From Blattabacterium cuenoti (GTDB taxonomy: Bacteria; Bacteroidota; Bacteroidia; Flavobacteriales; Blattabacteriaceae), in the NCBI RefSeq assembly GCF_014251695.1, contig NZ_CP059195.1, forward strand, positions 542,031-606,030: DNA of 64,000 nucleotides, written 5' to 3'. The notes under the pieces were generated by a model, which saw nothing but the letters and a program-made list of their open reading frames with translations, searched no databases and had not been told where the DNA came from. How positions within the stretch are numbered: the first letter of the stretch is position 1; each line of letters begins with the position of its first letter. The position numbers and the translations under genes were made by a program. Positions 1 through 7,448 of this stretch are shown one piece after another.

Positions 1-372
1 TCCTATCATGAAAATATCATAACAGAAATAAATAATTTTTTTTCTAAAAAAATTTACTATTTAAAACAACATGGAATTCAAGATATTATTTTAGATCCTG
101 GATTTGGTTTTGGAAAAACATCAGAACAAAATTTCCAATTATTAAAACATTTATCTTTATTAGGGTTTCAAGATTATCCAATTTTAGTTGGTATTTCTAG
201 AAAATCTATGATTCAATTCATTTTGAAAACTTCTTATGAAGAATCATTAAATGCAACTTCCATTATTCATACTATAGCAATTTTAAATGGATCCAAATTT
301 TTACGTGTACATGATGTTAAAGAAGCAGTAGAATGTATTAAATTAGTACAATATTATAAAAAAATTTTATAA
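1..372 (+). CDS. folP: Dihydropteroate synthase, C-terminal part (5' end outside window)
   Basis: FolP condenses 6-hydroxymethyl-dihydropterin diphosphate with p-aminobenzoate to give dihydropteroate in folate synthesis. The window opens in frame inside the gene; about 123 residues remain before the TAA. Visible family motifs are DPGFGFGKT (about residues 31-39 of the fragment), the SRKS substrate-binding motif in VGISRKSM, and the terminal RVHDVKE that completes the TIM barrel. The reading frame is intact. cdaA follows after about 40 bp, an arrangement I recall from Flavobacteriia. Identity is firm; nothing can be said about the missing N-terminus. Confidence 0.9.
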   Translation, partial: SYHENIITEINNFFSKKIYYLKQHGIQDIILDPGFGFGKTSEQNFQLLKHLSLLGFQDYPILVGISRKSMIQFILKTSYEESLNATSIIHTIAILNGSKFLRVHDVKEAVECIKLVQYYKKIL

Positions 373-414
373 TTCACCAATACTTATATTATTTTTACGT
401 GAAGCTTTTTTTCA

Positions 415-1185
415 TTGTTACATTTATTGAAAATTTCTTTCATTGATATTTTAGATATTTTTTTAGTAACCATTATTTTATTTCAAGTATACAGACTGGT
501 TTACAGAACTGCAGCTTTAAATATTTTTTACGGAATCATTGCTACTTTTATTTTCTGGAAAATAGTAGAAATCTATAAAATGAAACTTCTCAGCATAGTT
601 ATCAGTGCTTTTTTTAAAGGAGGTTTCTTAGCTTTAATCATTGTGTTCCAACCAGAAATTAGAAAATTTCTTCTCATAGTAGGAAGTAGAATTTTTTTTA
701 AAAAATTTATATTTTCTCTATTTAAAAAAACAGGAGTATCGATTAAAACTGAAACTATAGATAGCATTGTGAATGCTTGTGCTATTTTTTCAGGAGATAA
801 AACAGGAGTTTTAATGGTCATTCAATTACATCAAGATTTAAAAGAATTTATACAAAATGGAGATGAAATGGATGCCAAAGTTAATATTTCTATTTTGGAA
901 AGCATTTTCTATAAAAATAGTCCATTACATGATGGAGCAGTAGTTATTAAAGAAAACAAAATAATAAAAACAAGAGCAATTCTTCCTGTTTCTTACAATA
1001 AAGAAATTCCATCTCGTTTGGGATTACGACATCGAGCTGCCATTGGGTTATCTGAAAAAACAGATGCTATATGTCTTGTAATATCCGAAGAAACAGGTTA
1101 TATATCTTATATAAAAGATCAAAAAAGAACTGTTATCACTAACATTAATAATTTAAAAATGAAACTAGAAGAAGATTTACTTTAA
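415..1185 (+). CDS. cdaA: Diadenylate cyclase (c-di-AMP synthase), CdaA type
   Basis: Membrane-bound DAC-domain protein making c-di-AMP from two ATP. The first ~80 residues form about three hydrophobic helices. The DAC domain follows, with the catalytic DGA motif at residues 173-175 (LHDGAVVI) and the RHR motif at 205-207 (LRHRAAIG). At 256 aa it is within the usual CdaA range. The best start is a TTG at 415, since no ATG fits upstream of the first helix. It lies just downstream of folP and 30 bp ahead of murF. In other bacteria c-di-AMP controls turgor, potassium and cell-wall homeostasis. No phosphodiesterase for it lies in this window. Confidence 0.88.
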   Translation: MLHLLKISFIDILDIFLVTIILFQVYRLVYRTAALNIFYGIIATFIFWKIVEIYKMKLLSIVISAFFKGGFLALIIVFQPEIRKFLLIVGSRIFFKKFIFSLFKKTGVSIKTETIDSIVNACAIFSGDKTGVLMVIQLHQDLKEFIQNGDEMDAKVNISILESIFYKNSPLHDGAVVIKENKIIKTRAILPVSYNKEIPSRLGLRHRAAIGLSEKTDAICLVISEETGYISYIKDQKRTVITNINNLKMKLEEDLL

Positions 1186-1215
1186 TTATTTATTTTCAAT
1201 AAAAAAATTCATTAT

Positions 1216-2520
1216 ATGATTTATGAAAATCTTCATAAGATATATCAATTATATTCTATTTGTTCTGGTATAGAAATAAACAGTAAAAAAGTTAAAATAG
1301 GATCTATATTTATAGCTTTTAAAGGAAAAAATTTTGATGGGAATCAATTTGCGGATGAAGCGATTTCAAATGGGGCAATACTTGCTATAGTTGATAATAA
1401 AAAATATGCTTTACGAAAAAAAATTATTGTTGTGGACAATACATTACATTTTTTACATGAATTAGCAATGTATCATAGATATAGATTACTTCACATTCCT
1501 ATTATAGCTATCACTGGAAGTAATGGAAAAACTACTACAAAAGAATTGACGACAGCTATTCTAGCTAAAAAATATAAAAATGTTCACTGTACAAAAAATA
1601 ATTTTAATAATCATATAGGAATTCCATTAACTATACTTTCTATGTCCATAAAAACACAAATATCTGTAATAGAAATTGGAGCTAATCATGAAAAAGAAAT
1701 AGAAAAAATGTGTTCTATTATTAATCCAGATTATGGATATATAACCAATTTTGGAAAAGCTCATTTAGAAGGATTTAAAAATATAGAAGGAATCATACGC
1801 AGTAAATTGGAGTTATATGATTTTTTAAAAAAAAATAAAAAAATGGTATTTATCAATGGAGATGATCCGATACAATTGTTGAATAGTATGGGAATGAGAA
1901 GACATATTTTTTCAGGAAAAAAAAAAAAATCAGATATAAATGTTAAATATATATGGGAAAAAAATAGTATAAAATCTATTCTATATATTAAAAATATAAA
2001 AATTATTTCTTCTTTAATAGGAAATTACAATTTATATAATATAGCTTCTGCTATAACTATTGGAATGTATTTCAAAGTCCCTTTAAAAAAAATAAAAGAA
2101 GCAATGGAAGAATATATTCCTAAAAATTATCGATCTCAAATTTTAATAAAAAATAATGTAAAAATAATCATAGATTGTTATAATGCAAACCCTACTAGTA
2201 TGATAGAAGCCCTTAGCTCTTTTAACGAAAGACAAGGAACTAAAATAATAATATTAGGAGATATGTTAGAATTAGGATCCTTTTCTAATAATGAACATGA
2301 AAAAATTATTTCTTTTATAAAAAAAAGCGACATTAACATTGCTTTTTTAATTGGAGATATTTTTTTTAACACCAAAAGTTCCTATTGGAAAATAAGAAAA
2401 TTTATTAATAAAAAAAATTTTGTTGAATGGATTAAAAAACATCCTATTCAAAAAACGGATTATATTCTTGTTAAGGGATCTAGAAAGATAGCGTTAGAAA
2501 GCCTCATTGGTTTAATATAA
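1216..2520 (+). CDS. murF: UDP-N-acetylmuramoyl-tripeptide--D-alanyl-D-alanine ligase
   Basis: Cytoplasmic Mur ligase adding D-Ala-D-Ala to the UDP-MurNAc-tripeptide, the last soluble step of peptidoglycan precursor synthesis. The N-terminal UDP-binding domain (about 1-95) is followed by the ATPase P-loop GSNGKTTTK at 101-109, the central domain with EIGANHEKEI, and a C-terminal domain with DCYNANPTS and GDMLELG. At 434 aa it is full length. A run of 13 A (1917-1929) lies inside the coding region without breaking the frame. The gene shows that this reduced genome keeps a cell wall. Confidence 0.93.
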   Translation: MIYENLHKIYQLYSICSGIEINSKKVKIGSIFIAFKGKNFDGNQFADEAISNGAILAIVDNKKYALRKKIIVVDNTLHFLHELAMYHRYRLLHIPIIAITGSNGKTTTKELTTAILAKKYKNVHCTKNNFNNHIGIPLTILSMSIKTQISVIEIGANHEKEIEKMCSIINPDYGYITNFGKAHLEGFKNIEGIIRSKLELYDFLKKNKKMVFINGDDPIQLLNSMGMRRHIFSGKKKKSDINVKYIWEKNSIKSILYIKNIKIISSLIGNYNLYNIASAITIGMYFKVPLKKIKEAMEEYIPKNYRSQILIKNNVKIIIDCYNANPTSMIEALSSFNERQGTKIIILGDMLELGSFSNNEHEKIISFIKKSDINIAFLIGDIFFNTKSSYWKIRKFINKKNFVEWIKKHPIQKTDYILVKGSRKIALESLIGLI

Positions 2521-2587
2521 ATTTTTTCTTTGTTTATTGGATCTTAAAGATTAAATTTGCATGTGATGATTTCATAAAATTTTTTTA

Positions 2588-3598
2588 ATGAAAGAAATTA
2601 CCACAGAAACCTATATAAAGTGGTTTAAAAATATGTCTTTTTGGAGAAAATTTGAAGACAAATGTCGATCCCTGTATTTAAAACAAAAAATTAGAGGATT
2701 TTTACATTTATACAATGGACAAGAAGCAATCCCAGCTGGATTAAGCTATGCAATGGATTTATCTAAAGATAGAATAATAACCGCTTATAGATGTCATATT
2801 TTACCCATTTCTATGGGAGTAGATCCAAAAAAAGTTATGGCAGAACTTTTAGGAAAAAAAACAGGGACTTCTCATGGAATGGGAGGTTCTATGCATATTT
2901 TTAGTAAAAAATATCGTTTTTATGGGGGACATGGAATTGTAGGGGGACAAATTCCATTAGGCGCTGGAATTGCTTTTGCTGATAAATATTTTAATAGAAA
3001 AGCAGTCACTCTTACTATTATGGGAGATGGAGCTGTGAGACAAGGATCTTTACATGAAACATTTAATATGGCTATGATATGGAAACTTCCTGTTGTTTTT
3101 ATATGTGAAAATAATAAATATGCTATGGGAACATCTATAAAACGAAGTAGTAATATAGAAGAAATTTATAAAATAGGAAAATCATATGGGATGCCTTCTT
3201 ATCCTGTGGACGGAATGGATCCAAAAAAAATAGCACAAGCCGCTTATGTTGCCATAGAAAGAGCGAGAAAAGGAAAAGGTGCAACTTTTTTAGATATTAA
3301 AACATATAGATATAGAGGACATTCTATGTCTGATTCAGAATTATATCGTAGTAAAGAAGAAATTTTTTTATATAAAAAAAAAGATCCTATTTTGAAATTA
3401 AAAAATATTATAATCCAGAATAAATGGGAAACCATAGAAAATTTAAATGAAATAGAAAATAAAGTTAAAATAAAAGTAGAATCCTGTGTTGAATTTGCAG
3501 AAAAATCAGATTTTCCTTCTTTAGAAGAAATGTATAATATTGTTTATTATGAAAAAAATTATCCTTTTCTAGATAAGGTTTCGCCTTCGTATTCATAA
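2588..3598 (+). CDS. pdhA: Pyruvate dehydrogenase E1 component, alpha subunit
   Basis: Alpha half of the heterotetrameric E1, which decarboxylates pyruvate with thiamine diphosphate and passes acetyl groups to the E2 lipoyl arm. The ThDP/Mg motif runs from GDG at 146-148 to NN at 175-176. The conserved loop YRYRGHSMSDS lies near residue 240. Length (336 aa) is normal. The E2 gene follows 43 bp downstream on the same strand. The beta subunit gene is not between them or elsewhere in the window, so it must be encoded at another locus. Confidence 0.93.
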   Translation: MKEITTETYIKWFKNMSFWRKFEDKCRSLYLKQKIRGFLHLYNGQEAIPAGLSYAMDLSKDRIITAYRCHILPISMGVDPKKVMAELLGKKTGTSHGMGGSMHIFSKKYRFYGGHGIVGGQIPLGAGIAFADKYFNRKAVTLTIMGDGAVRQGSLHETFNMAMIWKLPVVFICENNKYAMGTSIKRSSNIEEIYKIGKSYGMPSYPVDGMDPKKIAQAAYVAIERARKGKGATFLDIKTYRYRGHSMSDSELYRSKEEIFLYKKKDPILKLKNIIIQNKWETIENLNEIENKVKIKVESCVEFAEKSDFPSLEEMYNIVYYEKNYPFLDKVSPSYS

Positions 3599-3641
3599 AT
3601 ATATATAAATACCTTAATTATTATAAAATAACAAGAAAAGA

Positions 3642-4793
3642 ATGGCAGAAATAATATCCATGCCCCAATTAAGTGACACAATGAAAGTGGGAACTGTAAT
3701 CAAATGGAATAAAAAAGTTGGAGATAAAGTTTCAGAAGGTGATATTTTAGCTGAAATCGAAACAGATAAAGCTACTCAAGATTTTGAGATAGATGTTAGT
3801 GGTATTTTACTTTTTATTGGAGTAAAAGAAGGAGAAACTACATGTGTAAATGATATATTGGCTATTATAGGAAATGAAGGAGAAGATATAAGTCATATTA
3901 TTTCAAAATTACAATCCAAAAAAGAAAAACAAGAAAAGATAGAATTTGGATTGAAAGAAGATAAAAAAATATTTATCTCTCCTGTAGCAAAAAAAATGGC
4001 TAAAAAAATAGGAATTCCTATAAATGATATTAAGGGGAGTGGAGAATATGGAAGGATCATTAAAAGAGACATAGAATTTTACCAAAAAAAAAATTTAAAG
4101 GAAGAAGAACATCACAATACAGTTATTCATTCTTCTATAAGAAAGAAAATAGCAGAACATTTAACTCATTCTAAATTTTCAGCTCCACATTATTATTTAT
4201 TTAGTGAAATAAATGCGGATAAATTAATTGAATTTAGAAAAAATTTAAATAATAAACTTTCTTTAGAAGAAAAAATATCATTAAATGACATTATTATAAA
4301 AGCTGTAGCTCAATCTTTAATTAAACATCCTGATATGAATGTGTCATGGAATGATGAAAGAATTATAATACATTCACATATTCATATTGGAGTTGCTGTA
4401 GCTATAAAAGATGGATTGATAGTTCCAGTTATTAAAAATGTAGATCAAAAATCATTATTAAAAATTTCCAAAGAGATTAAAGATAAAATATTACGCTCAA
4501 AATCAAAAAAAATACAACCAGAAGAAATAGAAAATAGTACTTTTACAGTTTCAAATTTAGGAATGTATGGAATAGAATTTTTCACTTCCATTATTAATAT
4601 TCCTAATACATCTATATTATCTGTAGGATCTATTATGAAACGTCCAGTTGTTATAAATGATAAAATTGAAATAGGAAATGTAATGAAAATCACATTATCT
4701 TGTGATCATAGAATTATAGATGGAGTTAAAGGGAGTGAATATATTCATTCTCTTATAAATTTTTTGGAAGATCCTATTACCATATTATTTTAA
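3642..4793 (+). CDS. pdhC: Pyruvate dehydrogenase E2, dihydrolipoamide acetyltransferase
   Basis: Core of the pyruvate dehydrogenase complex, transferring acetyl groups from lipoamide to CoA. Domain order: one lipoyl domain (about 1-78) with the lipoylated Lys43 in ETDKATQ; a short linker; the peripheral subunit-binding domain (about 111-145, SPVAKKMA...GRI); and the catalytic domain ending in DHRIIDG with the active-site His near residue 356. Only one lipoyl domain is present, whereas many E2 proteins carry two or three. It pairs with pdhA upstream. Its stop codon overlaps the stop of the convergent TerC gene in a shared TTAA. Confidence 0.93.
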   Translation: MAEIISMPQLSDTMKVGTVIKWNKKVGDKVSEGDILAEIETDKATQDFEIDVSGILLFIGVKEGETTCVNDILAIIGNEGEDISHIISKLQSKKEKQEKIEFGLKEDKKIFISPVAKKMAKKIGIPINDIKGSGEYGRIIKRDIEFYQKKNLKEEEHHNTVIHSSIRKKIAEHLTHSKFSAPHYYLFSEINADKLIEFRKNLNNKLSLEEKISLNDIIIKAVAQSLIKHPDMNVSWNDERIIIHSHIHIGVAVAIKDGLIVPVIKNVDQKSLLKISKEIKDKILRSKSKKIQPEEIENSTFTVSNLGMYGIEFFTSIINIPNTSILSVGSIMKRPVVINDKIEIGNVMKITLSCDHRIIDGVKGSEYIHSLINFLEDPITILF

Positions 4794-5494
4794 TTTTTAT
4801 TTATTATTTTTTTTATCCATAATAAAAAAATGGGAAATATAAATATTGAAAAAGTTAATAAAGAAAATGTTTTTTCTGAAAAAAAAAATATATTATGAAT
4901 ATATTTTTTTGAAAAAAAAACAAGCTTAATTCCAAGAATGATAATTATACAAAAAGTAGAATGTTTTAACTCTGGAAATTTTTCCATTAATTGAACAAAA
5001 AATCCCGAAATCAATCTCATTGACAAAATTCCTATACATACACCTAAAAAAATTAATATCAAATTTTCTGATAAGGCAACAGAAGCAAAAATATTATCAA
5101 TAGAAAAAGCCAAATCCATCATTTCTATAATGAAAATGACTTTCCAAAAAGAATTTTGTCTATTTTTTAAATTATTTGAAATAGAATTTTTTTTTATAAA
5201 AAAATGATTCAATCCTACAAAAATCAAGTAAATTCCTCCTAATGGTTTTAACCACCATATTTTTATTAAAATAGAAGCAAATAATAAACATAGACCTCTG
5301 AAAAAATAAGCACCAATAATTCCATATTTTAGAGCTTTTTTTCTATCTTTTTTATTAAGATTAAGAATCATAGAAGCTAATACAGCCGCATTATCTATAG
5401 ATAAAATACTTTCTATTAAAAATAAATTTCCTATAATAGAAATTGACAAAATAGGATGATGAATAATTTCTGTTATAGATTTTTCAAGATTCAT
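4790..5494 (-). CDS. TerC-family integral membrane protein
   Basis: A 234-residue polytopic membrane protein with about seven hydrophobic segments. It carries the paired acidic signatures of the TerC family: LIESILSIDNAAVLA near the N-terminus and EMMDLAFSIDNIFA in the middle. These sit in helices and resemble metal-coordinating sites. Family members are linked to manganese or calcium handling at the membrane (for example at sites of protein export); the older tellurite-resistance name is probably not its role here. The gene lies 2 bp after the ABC exporter gene on the same strand, so the two are likely co-transcribed. The exact substrate is unknown. Confidence 0.85.
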   Translation of the reverse strand: MNLEKSITEIIHHPILSISIIGNLFLIESILSIDNAAVLASMILNLNKKDRKKALKYGIIGAYFFRGLCLLFASILIKIWWLKPLGGIYLIFVGLNHFFIKKNSISNNLKNRQNSFWKVIFIIEMMDLAFSIDNIFASVALSENLILIFLGVCIGILSMRLISGFFVQLMEKFPELKHSTFCIIIILGIKLVFFSKKYIHNIFFFSEKTFSLLTFSIFIFPIFLLWIKKIINKN

Positions 5495-5496
5495 TT

Positions 5497-7329
5497 TTAA
5501 AAACTTTGTAAAGCCTTTAATTTACTGTAAGTTCCTTTTTTTAAAATTAGAGTGTTATGTTTTCCTTCTTCTATAATTTTTCCTTTTTCTAATACAATAA
5601 TATGATCTGCATTTTGTATAACCGAAGAAGATAATTTGTGTGCAATTACAAGAGATGTTCTATTTTTCATCATTTTACTTAAGGATTGTTGAACTGTAAT
5701 TTCAGATTCTGTATCTAAAAAAGAAGTAGCTTCATCTAAAATTATAATTGGGGGATCTTTAAATACAGCTCTAGCTATACTAATTCTTTGTTTTTGCCCT
5801 AAGGATAATTTATTTCCGTTATATCCTATAATTGTATCATATCCTTTTGGTAATTTTTCTATAAAACAATGAGCATTAGCAATTTTAGCCGCTTTTATGA
5901 CAGAATTTATAGATATGTTTTTTTCTGTTCCTAATGTTATATTATTAAAAACAGAATCATTAAAAAGAACTGGTTCTTGAGTTACAATGCCTAATAGTTT
6001 TCTATAATCTTTAATTTTTAAATATTTCATATTAGTTCCATCTACAGTTATTTCTCCAGATGTTACATCATAAAAATTAGCTAATAAATTGGCTATAGTC
6101 GATTTTCCACTGCCTGATCTTCCTATTAAAACTACAGTTTTTCCCTTTTTTAAAGAAAAACTTAAATTTGGAATCAAAATTAGTTTATTGTAACTAAATG
6201 AAACATTACGAAATAAAATTTCATTTTCAAAACGAAAAATAGATTTATGTCTAATTTTTTCATTTGATCTACATTTAGTATTCAATATTTCCACAATACG
6301 TTCTGCAGCTGCTCTTCCTTTTTGAATATTGGATATAGAATTAACCAAATTTTTTGCTGGACTAATAATTTGAAAAAATAATCCTATGAAAGGAAAAAGT
6401 ATTTCTGGTCCCATTCCTTTTTTTTCCAAAAAAAGTTTTCCTCCGTACCAAATAATTAAAATCATTGTAATAGAACCAAAAAATTCGCTCATAGGAGAAG
6501 CTAATTCTTTTTTTCTATTAACACGAGAAGAAAGTATTTTTTGATATTCAGATACTTGTTCAAAATTTTTTTGCATTTTATTTTCAGCATTGAAAATATT
6601 TATAATCTTAGTAGAATTTAAACTTTCTTCTACAACAGAAAATAATTTTCCTAATTGATTTTGAGCCCCTATTGCATCTTTTTTTAAACTATTTCCTATA
6701 ATAGATAAAAAAACTCCCATTAAAGGGAGGAATAAAAAGCCAACTAACGTCAGTTTATAATTCATAAAAAATAAGGTCAATAAATGAAAAATTACCATAA
6801 TAGGAGAACTAATCAAATTAGCCAAAGAACTAATAATAGTAACCTCAATCTCATTAACATCATTAGACAATCTAGATATTAAATCTCCATTTCTTTTATT
6901 TGAAAAAAAAATTATGGGTAAAGAAAGTATTTTTTTGTGGAAATTATTTCTAATATTTCGAATTATAGAAGTTTTTATTCCTATTAAAAAATATTCGGCT
7001 AAATATCGAAAAATATTTCGAATTAAAAAAAGTAAAATAATAAAAATACAAAATATAGCTAAAGTGTTTATTTTTCCATATTTATATGATAATATTTTTG
7101 TATAATTATGAAAATATTTAATAATAAAATCAAAGGAAACATTAAAAAAATTAAAAAATGTTGTTTTATTTTTGTATTCAGAAGATTCAAGTAAAATACT
7201 CAATACAGGTGAAATAGATATTATGGATATAACTGAGAATAAAGAATATAAAAAATTACATGATATATTGATAATATAATGATATTTATAAGGCTTTGAA
7301 TAAGCTAAAATTTTTTCAAGTGCATTCAT
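5497..7329 (-). CDS. ABC exporter, fused permease-ATPase (MsbA-like)
   Basis: A 610-residue half-transporter expected to work as a homodimer in the inner membrane. The N-terminal ~320 residues hold about six transmembrane helices. The nucleotide-binding domain has Walker A GRSGSGKST, signature LSLGQ, Walker B IIILDEATS and the H-loop His in IAHKLS. Architecture and length match MsbA-type lipid or lipid A flippases, and retention in a reduced Gram-negative genome with lptC supports a lipid A/LPS role. A drug or peptide exporter cannot be excluded from sequence alone. The TerC gene follows immediately. Confidence 0.8.
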   Translation of the reverse strand: MNALEKILAYSKPYKYHYIINISCNFLYSLFSVISIISISPVLSILLESSEYKNKTTFFNFFNVSFDFIIKYFHNYTKILSYKYGKINTLAIFCIFIILLFLIRNIFRYLAEYFLIGIKTSIIRNIRNNFHKKILSLPIIFFSNKRNGDLISRLSNDVNEIEVTIISSLANLISSPIMVIFHLLTLFFMNYKLTLVGFLFLPLMGVFLSIIGNSLKKDAIGAQNQLGKLFSVVEESLNSTKIINIFNAENKMQKNFEQVSEYQKILSSRVNRKKELASPMSEFFGSITMILIIWYGGKLFLEKKGMGPEILFPFIGLFFQIISPAKNLVNSISNIQKGRAAAERIVEILNTKCRSNEKIRHKSIFRFENEILFRNVSFSYNKLILIPNLSFSLKKGKTVVLIGRSGSGKSTIANLLANFYDVTSGEITVDGTNMKYLKIKDYRKLLGIVTQEPVLFNDSVFNNITLGTEKNISINSVIKAAKIANAHCFIEKLPKGYDTIIGYNGNKLSLGQKQRISIARAVFKDPPIIILDEATSFLDTESEITVQQSLSKMMKNRTSLVIAHKLSSSVIQNADHIIVLEKGKIIEEGKHNTLILKKGTYSKLKALQSF

Positions 7330-7448
7330 TTAATTTTCTTAATTCCAATCCAATACAATAAAGATAGATATAAAAATTTTTTAATATGTTAATAAAATAA
7401 TAATTTCATATATATAAATTATGAAAATTTATAGCGAATAGAAATAAA

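Noticed and set aside
2521..2587. Possible promoter or riboswitch ahead of pdhA
   Set aside because: The spacer is only 67 bp, with no TAnnTTTG match or stable fold that I could support.
4790..5494. Tellurite resistance gene
   Set aside because: The TerC family name is historical; no ter gene cluster is present and the metal-linked membrane role is more likely.
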